Source: Piper betle
Taxonomy: Eukaryota; Streptophyta; Magnoliopsida; Piperales; Piperaceae
Direction of reading: 5' to 3'
DNA: 64,000 nt
NCBI GenBank assembly: GCA_033002965.1
Contig: JAURVB010013965.1
Coordinates: 185,408 to 249,407, forward strand
Made by a program: the position numbers and the translations under genes. This document shows, in pieces, positions 11,847-24,519 of the stretch. The stretch's first letter is position 1. Every line of letters starts with the position of its first letter. The notes under the pieces were generated by a model. The model saw nothing but the letters and a program-made list of their open reading frames with translations. It did no database searches and had not been told where the DNA came from.

Positions 11847-14664
11847 TGGTAAAACCCAGCTTCGGGTTAGGGTTTTACCCGCTCATAGTTTTGCCCAATT
11901 CATACTAGTCTTGAGTCAATTCTAGGGAGCCCAGACCAGACCAGTTTTTAGATCACGAATAGTCTTCAGATCATTGGTATGAGGCTTAGATAGTCGTATG
12001 AGCATGTAGATGATAGCTTGAGATAGGTTACAATAGAACATGAGTTATCATTGTCTACACGAAGTATACAAATATTTTTTTTATAAGTTAGTCATGGTTA
12101 TAGGCTTAGATTTAGGTTGTTGTAGCGTTTAATATCTGTTTGGGATTTTTAGGGTATCTTATTTGCATGCATCATAAGAATTTTGGATCACCGGATTATG
12201 CCCTTATGGGCCCAACTTAATTGAGTCGTAGGTTTCCACTCGATTGAATTGAGAATTTAAGAGTCATTTAGCCTTCTTGTTTCGATTCCCGCTTATAGAG
12301 TCACTTTTAGGACCCGAGTTAGTTTTGACTTTGGACAGGCTCGATCCTAACTTTTCATCTATATACGTATTATATATACTCATAGGTGGGCCCCACTAGG
12401 TCACGAGTTGTTAGCCGTTCATCATTCCACATGGCAAGATCTAAGCTGTCCACATCAGCCCTAGCTTCACCATGTTATTTTCTAGAGATTTCCCACAACT
12501 TTTAGAGTTTGCACCCCTAGCGCCATCGCCACTTCGGCTCACAGCCAGCAAGTCTTCGGCTCTCCCCTAGCCACCAAAGTGGCACCCCCATAACCGCCTC
12601 GCGATAGGTTTTCCATTCGTACCACTCATGACCATCGGCGACAAAATTTTTATAGCCGATTTCCACCACCGCCACCACCTTTTCAGGCTGTTTTTCGGCA
12701 CCGACGAACCACCACTAGCCGATCCGACTACCCAGATATATTACGTTCATCGAGATCCTCATTTGGAGACCACCCATGACTACCATCATGGCCCGATCGC
12801 CGCTGGTGACGCCGCCGCCACCAGTGGTGATTCTGCCCATTGTTCGATCATTTTTCATGCAACCAACGATCAGACTCCGCTGATTGCCACCATCATCATC
12901 TTCCTCGTTGTCAAGGTTGTCGATCCCAACTAGCGGTGACCCCAGCTACACCGTCGTTAGTGTTTTTGGTGATTGGCGCCGCCCACCCTGTCGGACCTGT
13001 TTATTTGCGTTTGTGTCTGACTGCCTGCGTTCGCATTTGCCAGCCCGAGTCTTGTTCACCCGTTCGTGTCTACCTACTTGCTCGAGCATATGTCTGTGTC
13101 CAGCAGATCATACTATGATATTTTGAATTGGAAAACTATGATGACTATAACATTATTATTATTCATAATTAATAAAAATTAACTATTTATTTATTTATTA
13201 AATAATTTGTATTTATTTATTTATTTATTTATATGTTTACTAACACAAGTATATGTGATATATACTCATGTTTAGCCGTGTATTTATATAGTATATGTTA
13301 TTATTATTTTATGATTAGAGTATTGATTATTTTCATGGATTTATTATTTATCTATTTATTCATGAGTTTATTTATTTATTTATTATTTATTATTAGTTAT
13401 TTTCTTTATTATGTTTCAACTTACGTGTTTTATGTTTATTTAACGGTCTTCTTTATTAGGATGTATTGATGATGTGAGTACATACCACGCGCATCTATCA
13501 TATAGAGATGTCAGTATTTTACTTAACATTAGGCTTCGATGTAGGTTTTGGAGTCTGAGCTCGCCGCAGAACATACGTCAAACTTGGAGCTTGGACCACA
13601 AGTCCGTTATGACTCTTCTCACTTTCATCGTTACACTCTATTACTTATGTGATTTTTAGATTGCAGGACGTGTTAAGTGATTGTTTTATCGGATCATACC
13701 TAACACGAGTCATTTAGACGTATCTTACTTCCGTGATTAATAACCCTTGATGATGAGACCCTTCAAATTTAATTTCGAAAACAAGATCCATCGTAAGTTG
13801 CCTTGTGGCTTATTATATAAATCTTTTCCTAAGCTTATTATTTTTTCGACTTTTTCAATGAGATGTGAGACAGGGGAAAACTTACAATTGTGTTTTGAGA
13901 TAAGGTGCGTGTTTGTCAAAGTAAGCTCTGGATTTAGTGAGTGTTCATTTTATTCCCGAGGAATCCTGACAACTCCACCTTTGAGTTCTTCGAACCTGGA
14001 GAAGTGTAGAGGTTTACGGGTAATACAATGCAGCGTATATATAGACTTATGGTTTCAAATGGATACTGAAGGCTCATGCTTAAGACTACTCGGCCTTTAT
14101 ACTCAGGATCAGGAGTGATACGAAAAATGTAGAGGGCTGAAAGAAAAGAAAGTGATATTCCCGCGCAAGGGATAATTTTTTAAAAGTTGATGAAACATGA
14201 GTTGAAATAAAAAAGGGATGTTGTCACGTGAAGTTGAAGACTCCTAATTAATGCTTTTATGAAAGATTCTGTAAAGAAGCATATAAATATTTTCACTTGA
14301 CAGGAGAGTCGGCTCTCCTGTACCAGTTTGACTATTAATTGTTTCTGGACTATTAACACTTGTTACTGACATTTTTTAATATTATATATGTAAGTTTCGT
14401 GATTTTTAGTCGGCTTTGGTGGGAGGATATATAAATACTAAACACACTTGAACTCAATGCAATTATTTTCTTTTACACTTTTACTTATATTTGATGTATT
14501 TTTGACATATATTTAACGATGTTTTCTATTCTCTTGATGCTAAGTGGATTACTTTGATTTATATTATTAATTGAGTCTTATAGATTAGCTACTTTAAACA
14601 CGAGTTGACTCGATCACGATATTTTTGATCTAGTTCTTAAGTGAACCAAAATCGGGGTGTCATA
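11847..14664 (+). mobile_element. Old LTR (probably solo) of the same superfamily as 38,516-41,377
   Basis: It starts TGGTAAAACCC and ends GGGGTGTCATA. Between the ends it follows the order of the solo LTR: a repeated 'aaaaccc..gggttttac' start, a GC-rich middle (12,500-13,110), a TTTA-rich stretch (13,140-13,470), then the block with 'gcaggacgtgttaagtg' (13,663), 'ttgagttcttcgaacctgga' (13,981) and 'caggagagtcggctctcctg' (14,303). Sequence identity is clearly lower than between 1-1282 and the solo LTR. The flanking 5-mers (tgaaa, tatag or tagac) do not match, so no target duplication is visible. Confidence 0.65.
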
Positions 14665-14727
14665 TAGACCTTATAAATTAGTAATTTGAAAGAAATTAAG
14701 AACAAATTCACTAGTGACTTGACGTTG

Positions 14728-14730
<3 letters not shown>

Positions 14731-14808
<78 letters not shown>
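14731..14808. repeat. Compound (CT)n(AT)n microsatellite
   Basis: About 19 CT units followed by about 20 AT units. Confidence 0.95.
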
Positions 14809-14809
<1 letters not shown>

Positions 14810-15200
14810 AGTATCAATTTCTTGCCCCTGGGCAGGAAAAGTTTCTTACCCCCAACTTCTTTCTGGGCCGTCCGATTACAAGGATGGCACAGATCATCGA
14901 GTGAAGGAGTACCGCGGTGGCAACAGTGGTGAGAGGGGAGCGCATCAAGGTTAGGTCGCTGCCGACCCCGCCCCTTTGTCTCGCCCTTGCTCGGCACCGG
15001 CCCCTCGCCGCCTGGCCCTGCCCCTGCCCCACCCCCTCCCTGCCCTATTTACCGCCGGCTAGATCCAATCGCGACAGGCTGGACCTGGCCGTCCCTCGAC
15101 TAAATTTGGCTAATGGAAGGCCAAATCACATCCGATCACAAAGACGACCCAAATTAAACTTTGGAGTAGGAAAGTTTTCCTGCCCCTGCCTTAGGAAAGC

Positions 15201-15234
<34 letters not shown>
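14808..15234. mobile_element. GC-rich insert with inverted ends between two (TA)n tracts
   Basis: The left end carries GGGCAGGAAAAGTTTC (about 14,829) and the reverse complement of the right end carries GGGCAGGAAAACTTTC (about 15,185). (TA)n lies outside both ends (14,769-14,808 and 15,206-15,234). This fits a small non-autonomous element that inserts in TA microsatellites. The open frames inside reflect GC-rich composition. Confidence 0.5.
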
Positions 15235-15240
<6 letters not shown>

Positions 15241-15249
15241 AAAATTATA

Positions 15250-15470
15250 TTATTCAATTAATTTATCAAGTCGAGTTCAAGTTGAACTATGAGTCAAGTT
15301 CGAGTTCGAGTTGAACCAGAGTAGTCGAGTTAAATACGACCTTTCTCAAGCTCGGCTCATAAGATTTAAGTTTAATCTCAAGTATTTAAATATCAAGTTT
15401 CGAGTTAAGTCAAGCTGAACTAAATGCTAAATACTCACAAATTTGCTCGTTCAATTAACAACCTTAGGTA
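15250..15470. mobile_element. Fragment of a 'gagttcgagttgaa' MITE-like family
   Basis: The same kind of repeated gagttcgagttcgagttga text as the hAT-like MITE at 45,638-46,208. The right end, read in reverse, is TACCTAAGGTTGTTAATTGA, similar in type to that family's TAGGGGTGCTAATCGAGC end. The left end merges into the TA tract. Confidence 0.4.
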
Positions 15471-15479
15471 GACCAATAC

Positions 15480-17780
15480 GATACTATGTAAATCGCGTAA
15501 CTTGCCCATTGCACATACGCGTGGGAGAAAGTTGTTCTGGTCAACCGCATTCGGAGATGCTATAAATTAAATGCCATTTAAGAATTAGACTACCGAATTA
15601 ATAACTGATGCGAAATCAAGAGTTTTATGCAATACATATACTACGGACGGTTACTACCATAATCTACTACTTAGAGATCTCATTTAAGGGTTATGACGCC
15701 AATGGGTAATTTCACAATTAATAACAAATCAAATGTTTTCTTTCTTTAAAAAAATCGAGTGGAATATATATATATATATATTAAAAATGTTCTTACTAAA
15801 AACATGATAATTTTGTATCCTCTGTAGCTGAGTTTGGCTCACTAGTCGCGAATTAACATGAGAACCTAATTGCCTATATATGTTTTTATACATCATTTTG
15901 ATTATTTTAGGGGGTTTGTCGCGAATTGTGTCAAAAGTCTATTTTCCTATTAGTGATGTGATCTAGAACAAATACACTTGCTTATTGTGAATTAATAGAT
16001 CGATAAACGAGTAAATAAGTACGTATAAGACTGGGCTAACAAATTAACAAAACTTGGACGTCATGTCTTGCTATGAGCTTGATTAGCTTGGTGGATGAGT
16101 GTACTAACTCTGTTAGCATCTCTTGTAAGCTACTTAATAATAAGGTTCGGAAGTGTGTAATTTGGGGGCAACGGGCGGCACGCCTCTGCAAAACGACAGG
16201 CAGAGAAAAGACCGACTTTGGCCTGCACTGCAAAAGCAATGGTTGTAACAGGAAATTTCATTATTCCATGCAAAGATGGCTTTTAGGTAACTGTTGCCAT
16301 GGCCTCCCCAATCTATCCACTTCTTGTCAAAGAAGTCTGTAAAGGATATCCATTATTCACGTCTGTGTTCATTAAAGTGCAAAAGATTCTTGCTGCAATT
16401 CTGTAAAGTGTTTTACCCATTTCATAATATATAATTTAGCCAATCTTCTCATGTAGTGGAGCAATATATTTTTTACAACCTAGCTAGCTACATCAGCTAT
16501 ATACATAAAGGTCCATTCTGAAATGTTGCACCCAGTACACCCATCAACCCCAACGTATATGTTTCTTGCAAGATTAATGTTACTATGTTAAGTGGTCGAA
16601 ATTGGACTTTTGGCACAATGTCTTTAATTTTATATATAATCTAGATAGAAGCATAATATATATTGGACTGTAGTTATTAATGACGCAAATGTGTCAAAGC
16701 CTGTCCACGGCTCTCTTTGAAGTCTTGTATATTATATTCAATCAATGACCATGGCAGAGATAGAAACAGCAGTCCCTAGTCTGAAAACACAAAAAGGAGA
16801 ATTATACGTTTAAATCACCTTAAGTAAACAAGAAACTTAATTATTTGGAATTACGGATAGAATCACTGCAAGATTAATATACCAGTTTACCTAAAGAGTT
16901 TATTGTTGAGAAATACGTAATCACCTTATTTTAAATTACTAATTTTTTTCAAGATTGAAAAACGCTGGTTTGTCTACCATTTAATTTCTTCGTGGTTTTT
17001 TCCTTGATAATTATGTTGTGAGATGTACTCTCTTCCATAACATTGTAATTAAGAATACTTTGTGATATCTTAAAAACTCAATCATTTCCTATCTCGAGAA
17101 GAAAAAAATTAATCCTCGAGCTAATATATACTTAGGAAAATATATATAAACATAAAAGTAGGTTTAAATGCATGAATTTTCGATGTGGCTAAGATTCAGA
17201 ATGATCAGTTTTATAGTTTAACTTGAATCATTATAAGCCTCGTGAGTGATAGATATTTCAGCGTAATAACTACCTAAAAATGTGATATATTTTTCAAAGC
17301 AAAGGCAAAAATATAGAATTAATAAATTTAGAAAATTAAAAGAAAAAGTAAAAAAAAACTGATTATTTTTTAACATAAATAGAATGATCAAAATAAATAT
17401 TGTCTTTTTTTTCTTATTTTGGTAAACATTGATTATTATTATTTTTTTGAAGCAAAGAGATTGAAGTTGATCATCTTTCAATTTAAGTTTAAGATTCAAG
17501 GTGTTTTGGTGTGAGAAAAAGGCGGTTATCCTTTTCTTTTAAATAGAATAACGATGGTCGTTTTTTTTTACCAAAAGAAAAAAGAAAAAGAAGAAGAAAA
17601 AAGATTACTTATGATTATTAAAAATTAAGTTTAAAAAATCAGTATCTAAAAAGGTAATTTTGCCGGCTACCGGGGTAAGTAAGGAAAGATTCATTTTCCG
17701 TTTCCGCACCCGACAATTCTGAAGGCGTTTAGCGGTCAGCCCCGAATCCAGAACCGCCATAAGCGGCTATTTCCTCGGCC
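15480..17780. other. Intergenic DNA without a recognised gene
   Basis: AT-rich. The open frame at 16,073-16,342 (+) and its opposite-strand partner show no recognisable domain. Homopurine/homopyrimidine runs lie at 17,570-17,610, close before the kinase pseudogene. Confidence 0.6.
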
Positions 17781-17819
17781 TCCGCCGCCGGCGAACTGAA
17801 ATTTCCACGGCCTCTGCCG

Positions 17820-20800
17820 CGGCCGCAAGCCCCTCCTCGAGCGACGCAACGTCGTCAAGAACATCGACTGCGCCGCCTGGTCCCCCTCCCCCTTCCGCCG
17901 ACATCCGCTCCACCCGCTCCCTCGACGCCTGGACCAGCTTCCGCGTCGACGGCGTCGACCGCTACTGCCGCGATTTGTGGCTCTCCGGTCCCGAGGACTT
18001 GGCCATCACGCCGCCGCCTGGGAGGCCAGCAAGGCTCGCTCCTCCCCCAATCTGCTCCCGGTCAGCCTCTCCAAGGCCGAGGTTCGGGATGATCGGTTTC
18101 CGGTGTCGCCTAGGTTTCGATCGTGGCGGAGGTTACGCAGAAGCTGGGGGTGGTGGCTGCGGCGGGATTAAGGGGAATCGGCCAAAGGTGTTGGCTCCGC
18201 CGATGTCCATCTCGCTCCCGGTTCTCGGTAGGGATTGCTCGACGTGGGAGCTGGTGTGGTCGTTCGCGCCGGACTCGGGCTACCCTTCTACTGTGCGGGA
18301 GGAGGAGGGAGGGAGGAGGAGGAGTTCGAAGAAGTTGTGGATGAAGACGAGGCCGAGGAGGAGGGTGGGCTATCTGGTAGGTTGGGGGAGACCTCGGTGA
18401 TGGTCGGCTCACGTTCGTTCACTACCTCCAACGATGACGACGCGTCCAGCACGACGACGGAGCCTATGTTCGTGATATCTCCGCAAGGAAGATTCCAGCG
18501 AACGATTAGGTCTTGGGAGAAGGGAAATCTCCTCGGGGGTGGGTCTTTTGGGATTGTCTATGAAGGAATTAGGGAGTAAGCTTTCGATGACCCCGCTAAA
18601 CGCTTGAGCTTAATTTACATGCTAAAATTGTCTCACACTTGATACAATTTTATCAGATTTAAGCTTTAAACTTACTTATTTTCGCAGCGATCTTATTTGC
18701 TGTGAAGGAAGTTTCACTACTTGACAAAGGCGCTCAGGCGCAACAATGCATCACCAGCTTGAGCAGGTGAGCTGGTTCTGCTAGTTTACTAACTTCTGGG
18801 TATAGCATGTATTGCTTTCTTAGTGTGTCTGTTTGAGAATCTGCTTCTTAGCAACTCACTTAGCTGTTTGCACTTTTAAGCTACTTTTTTTTGTTGTAGG
18901 AGATTTCTCTTTTAAGTCAGTTTGATCATGAGAACATAGTGCAGTATCTTGGTAATGACAAGGTAGCATATCATCCATATTCTACATGCTTAGTGTTTGC
19001 AGATTTTAAAGTTTTGAAGGCGATATCATGAAGTAAATAGTTATTCGCTATATAGACTGTGAGATGGTAGTAAGAACTGAGAAGCTAAGATGCAGCATCG
19101 GCCAGCTTATTTTATCGCTATAATAGGAGATGATGTATTCTAGTAGAGCTACTTGTTTTTATTGGAATTTTAATATTAGCACACCTGTAGAGGAAACTGA
19201 GGGTATTTGATATGGGTGCTTCATTTATCCTAAAAAGGCAACAAAATAAGCCTCGTCATATCCGTCAATCAATTATGAGGGCTTGTGTGGTTGAAAAGTT
19301 AATGAATTGGACACAAAAAATGTTGGTTTCGCTTAATTAGTGAGATACTACCTGCCGATACTGCTACCATCTACCTCTGGGGGTTTTTCTTGTTACTCTT
19401 TTACTTCACTAATTACAAAGTCATGCACTGATCGCGAGACTAATCAGTGCATTGATAGTGAACATGCGCTTTTCTGTTTCTTGTTCTAGTTTGCTAATTG
19501 ACAAGAATCTGCTTTAACAGGAAGAAACGAAATTATACATCTTCCTTGAGTTAGTAACGCAAGGATCTTTAGCATCTCTGTACCAGCTGTACCATTTACA
19601 AGATTCCCAAGTCTCTTCGTACACAAGGCAAATACTTAATGGTCTTAAATATCTTCATGACCGAAATGTAATTCACAGGTAAGCCTGCTAAGATATTTTT
19701 TAAAAGTTTAAAATGTTTTTATCATTATTATTGCCACATGTGTGCCTATTTTGATCCTTGGCTTGACCTGTATTTACTTTGTAATTGTTTTATTGATAAA
19801 ATTTGCTTTATTGATTGATAAAATTGAGTATAACATAATTTGAATTGATGACTTCCATGTATCCTGATTCTTAATAGTTCCTGTGCTGCAGAGACGTTAA
19901 ATGTGCTAATATATTGGTTGATGCCTTGGGTTTAGTCAAGCTTGCAGATTTTGGATTGGCAAAACAGGTAACAACTCACTACATGGTTTATTGGTGTAGA
20001 TGAATTTATTGAGAATTGTTTTTGCTCTAATATTTCAAAGCTATATACTGCAGACGGATAAGTTGAATGTGCTGAAATCTTGTAAAGGCAGTGCATATTG
20101 GATGGTTCCCGAGGTTCAGATCTTTATTTTCCTCTCTATCAACCTTTGACTGTATGTATATTTTGTCCAAAAGTAGAAAATGAATTGTTGCATCCATTGA
20201 AACATTTGTGATTGTTTACGTGCCATCATCAATTTGTGATTGTTTCACTGAAAGAAAGTGGCAAATTTTATGTTGGTTACCTTCCTGTTCCGATCCTTGG
20301 AAGTGGAGGAAGTGCGATGAAACTTTGGCTTAATTAACATATATGACTTATAGCCTATTTGTTAGTAGTTAGTTTGCCATGCCCACAATGTGAAAATGGA
20401 TGGTTAACTTTTTCTTTTTCTTTTTCTTTTTGTCATTTTTTTTAAAAATTTTTTATGGCAATCATTTTCATGACTTCAAAACTGGCTTTTATAGCAACAG
20501 TAATGCATTTAAGGGACATCCCGACTTTGAGGGATGAAAGATGGATTGCTATGTGTTGCGTCTACATGAAATTTGAATCCTGGTAACATTATTAATTCTG
20601 TCTGAGGATTGTTAATCCTCAAAAGACATGGACTTGCGGCTGACATTTAGAGTCTTGGTTGCACTGTTTTGGAGATGTTAACTGGCGAACTCCCTTATTC
20701 TAATATTGATGGGTCGGTACGCCCGATTCTAAAGCTCTTCCATGTAGCTACTCAAGTGGGAGTTCTATTTGTGGCTACCCACTTAGAAGATATGCATTTT

Positions 20801-21054
20801 TATGGACTTTAAAAGGATGCTGTTGACTTTTATCTTTTTTTTTCCATAGAAACAAGCATTATTTAAGATTGGTAGAGGGGAACCTCCAGCTATACCTGCA
20901 ACCTTATCCCGGGGTGCAACTGATTTTTATCAGGCAATATTTAAGGGTTGAACCTGATGATCGGCCCTCTGCCTCCGAGTTACTAAACCATCCCTTCCTA
21001 AAGAGGCAACTGCCAGTTCCGGGCCCTATTTCCCCTAACAGCAACCATCTCTGA
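17820..21054 (+). pseudogene. MEKK1-type MAPKKK, broken, introns retained
   Basis: A MAP kinase kinase kinase would phosphorylate MAPKKs in stress signalling; this copy cannot make the full protein. Exons recognised: about 17,820-18,575, 18,688-18,766, 18,900-18,962, 19,521-19,678, 19,892-19,967, 20,054-20,113, 20,607-20,716 and 20,850-21,054. Kinase motifs are readable: [36 protein letters not shown] (usually APE), LGCTVLEML and DDRPSASELLNHPFLK. Lesions: exon 1 changes frame at least four times (WSPSP, SGPEDLAI, RFDR.VAEVTQK and LPV..EEEE segments lie in different frames). A 5'-side deletion precedes LFAVKE. One base is lost before QLEQ in exon 2, and two bases before GLAADI in exon 7 (about 20,630). 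A TAG stands where W is expected in 'ADIWSLG', and one T is gained before IRQYLRVEP in exon 8 (about 20,930). Retained introns mean a DNA duplicate, not a retrocopy. No initiating ATG found. Confidence 0.85.
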
Positions 21055-22200
21055 ATTGACAATTTTTGTTGCCAAGACTGCCGCTGGCTCTGCTTTTTGC
21101 ACATTTCAGGGTGACCGATTTATGTATTAGGAATTATTTTCCAAGGTGACCATGTTGTAAAGATTAGAAGATGGAAACGTCAGAAGAGTTGTATATCCAT
21201 CAATATTTCAGTATTTATGACAAGTGTTCAAGTTCAACGCCTTTCAACAGATTATCCATTCCCTGACAGCTGATTTTTGTATAGAGTGCAAGGCAACTGC
21301 CGAGGTGGGTGGGCTTCAAAAGCGTCAGTGCCATCGAATAATTGAACCTACTGACTGTGGCTACATAAGAGTTGCAATCTCTTATCTCTTGAAGGGACAT
21401 CAAGAAAATGTCACGCGTTGGAGCAGTCTCTTAACCTCATTTTCCTTGTATTCCTTCGTCCGTGCCTTCGTGATGTTGATGTAAAGTGGAACTCAGAATA
21501 GTGTCGATGCATCAGAGGTTTTCTGGACATGGCTGACCTCAAGCAAAGTTGGATGAACCAGAAAGTCTCGTCATCGGCTCCATGCTATATTTACTCTCTT
21601 TTGAAAGCGGGAACATGGGCCACCTTGGTGGTAGATCCTTACCTAGACGACGGTGATCATATGGCACACATCAGTGCACTTAATTGTGGATGTACAGTGT
21701 CACCATTGGACGGTTCGCCAACTGCTGACGTGAAGACAGCAAGTAGAAAACCATATAGATGTGACAAAAGTGGCGGCACGTGTTTCCACTTCACCATTTT
21801 TTTTCCAAGCTCAACGTTTCACATATCACATGGTAGCGTTTTACGCTGGGCCGGCGTTCCTGTTCTTATATTGTGGCTCGGCTTGGTTCGCGATTCTGTA
21901 ATATTTGGTTTTCTGCATTCATCGAATAATCCCCACTTTGCGGCGAAATGAAGAACAAGACCCATTTCTTAATGGAGTTCCTGTGTGCTTTTCTTTAGAA
22001 GAAAAAAGAAGAAAACTAATGAGTACATGCTTTCGGACGGGCCGCCATTAATTTCGCAATGGTCACTCGGATCCGGCGGACTCATTATGTATGACTGTTG
22101 GTTTCTGTTCACATGCGTGGCAAGTGTTTCCGAATTTTATTCCACATGTATGTGTATAGAATATTGTTAAGCCCTAATTCTTGTTATTGTCTAAATTTCG
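21055..22200 (+). other. Downstream flank of the kinase pseudogene
   Basis: Non-repetitive sequence with middling GC, possibly the former 3' UTR and flank of the kinase gene. The open frames 21,224-21,484 and 21,529-21,951 have no domain I recognise, and I do not call them genes. Confidence 0.4.
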
Positions 22201-22334
22201 TGGACTATAGATGGTCGGTGCGGACATCTAGTTCCAAATAACACCGACGGACTCAAAGTCCCTCTAGCTTAAATAATTTAAATTCTATTTTTCATTTCTT
22301 ACTCTTAACATGAATTTTTTAAGAATAAAAATCA

Positions 22335-23127
22335 CTTACACTTTTTCATTCAGCACAAAGGATCGTTCATACCCCTGTTTTTAAAAAAATATTAAGTACC
22401 CTCTTTGTTTTTAGAAAATGATCACTTATACTCCCTCGTTTAAAAAAAAATAATTAATTATGCCCCCTCACTTCTAATTCCATGATGTGACAAATTTGGA
22501 CACATCATCAAGAAAAAATCTTTCAACAATATTTTCATTTAATTTATTATTTTATTAATTAAATATAAATATATAAACTCTAATATTAATGATAGTAAAT
22601 AGTTAAATATTGATAATTTGGTAAAATTAACTTGATTATATGGAAAATTTGAACACATCATAAAAATATATATATACTTTAATATCATCTTTCCAAAAGT
22701 AAAAATTAATTATACCCTTGATACGACTTAACTTGATATTATTTTTTTTAAGACATGTCCGAATTTGTTATGTCATCAAATTTTTTTGTCATTATCAATA
22801 TTTAACCACTTGTTACCAATAATATTAAATTTTATATATTTATATTTAATTAATAAAATAATAAATTTAAAAAATAGTGTTAAAATATTTTTCTTGATGA
22901 TTTATCTAACTTTTGTCACATTATAAGTTAAAATATAGTCTAACCTTGATCATGTCATTGATCTTTAACCATTTACTAACAGTGTTAGAAATAAAAGATT
23001 ATAAGTGATCAATTTTTTAAAATGAGGGGGTATAAGTGATCATTTTATAAAAAGGAGATGTATGATTATTTTTTAAAAAAGACAGGTAATAAGTGATAAT
23101 TTGTGTTGCACGAAGGGGGTGTACAAG
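22335..23127. mobile_element. Fold-back (long inverted repeat) element
   Basis: The left end (CTTACACTTTTTCATTCAGC) and the reverse complement of the right end (CTTGTACACCCCCTTCGTGC) pair imperfectly. The match goes on inward for some 250-300 bp: both arms hold variants of 'tgatcacttata.tcccctc' and 'gatgtgacaaa..aca tcatcaag'. The arms also contain the motif several times in the same direction. No protein coding. Target duplication not determined. Confidence 0.65.
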
Positions 23128-23311
23128 TTTTGCAACTAGGGTAAGGCCCACCAATTAAGACCCGTATAAAATGATATAAATATAAGCCGTATGTGAGAAG
23201 TTTCAAACACAGTTCACTTCCCAACGGGTTCTAATCGTGTAACTGATTTGTATTCATTTTTTATTTTATTCTTATTATTATTTTACTAAGAAAAGAATAG
23301 ATTACTTAATG

Positions 23312-23401
23312 ATTATCATATGATAATAAAGGTTAATACCAATTATCATATGATAATAACGACTAATACCAATTATTATATGATAATAAAGGCCAATACC
23401 A
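23312..23401 (+). repeat. 30-bp unit, three tandem copies
   Basis: Units 23,312-23,341, 23,342-23,371 and 23,372-23,401. Each starts with the perfect or near-perfect palindrome ATTATCATATGATAAT and ends in AATACCA. Confidence 0.95.
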
Positions 23402-24519
23402 TTGTCCTAATTATGACTAGTTTTCTGGTAAGGTATCAGCAACAGATATTGAAAATTTGATTAAAAACTATTTTCTTTTGAGAAAAATTCTTAAAATTGA
23501 AGATCAACAATAATGAACAGAAGATATGGGAAAATAATGTCGAAGAAAAAATAAAATAAAACAAAAACAAATTAATATTTTGATGTCTTTCATTTTCAAT
23601 GGAACATCAAACAATCGTTTATGTTTGGTATTTCAAAATTTTTTTGGCATTCTAAGTGTTACAATGGATTACATATTACTAATATTTATAATTATAAATA
23701 TTATTATTTAGACCATAAAGTGGACTTTTATACATAATACAACCTAGGGCCCACATCAGTAATCAACTCGTCACTTTTGGCGAGTAAATTAGCGATGATT
23801 GCGTGCGCAATCATGTCCCTCTGAATCTCCGACGTCTATTTGGCCAATACACTTTGGAGCTTGCAAAGCGCAAGAAATGGCAAAGCCTCGTTCTTAATTA
23901 ACGTATCAATTGCTTGTTCTCCGAACCATCATTGAGTGCCAAATAGGAAATGACATCCAATCTACTTCCAAAGTTATCTCACAGATATGTTTCGCTAACG
24001 AAAAGGAAATGGGAAAAGTACGAAATTTTTTTCCTTAATTTTGATTGTTTAGTTGGTAAAACATGATTTCAAGATCAAATAACTGGCATAATGGAATTAT
24101 AAATAGGCTTCTTATATTTATCTCATGTCATTTCATTTTCTTTTCTACCATTCGAATTAATTTTGATTGTATGCATGAGTGCTAAAATAAATATTGAATA
24201 GTTTAAAAATGTGATATTTTGCTTTGAAAAAAGATTAAAATTTGCTTTTAAAATTTTATCACCTTCTATACCAAGAAAAATTTTCTTTGTACCCTCATTT
24301 TTTGGTCAAAAGTGTGTTATTTTTTAATTGGTAAACATAGAATCGATGTAGATTCCTTCCACTAGCCATCTTTACAAATATAAAGAGTTAATTCTGTTTG
24401 TGAGGAGAGAATATAAACCTACTTACAACAAAAGAGCTCCATCAGTAAAATGGTAAAAAGCCACTTGAAAGCACATAAAAAATATATATATTGAAAAGAA
24501 TATACAGATTCAAAAAGTA

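Noticed and set aside
12628..13126. Overlapping frames of 80-101 codons
   Set aside because: They sit in the GC-rich middle of an old LTR, in positions equivalent to the non-coding block of the solo LTR.
11842..14669. Target-site duplication for the old LTR
   Set aside because: The flanking 5-mers (tgaaa left; tatag or tagac right) do not match under either choice of right end.
16073..16342. 89-codon Cys-containing frame
   Set aside because: Cysteines do not form a known finger or knottin spacing, and the opposite strand is also open.
21529..21951. 140-codon frame behind the kinase pseudogene
   Set aside because: No recognisable domain, no similarity to kinase C-termini, and no promoter evidence. 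More likely former 3' flank.
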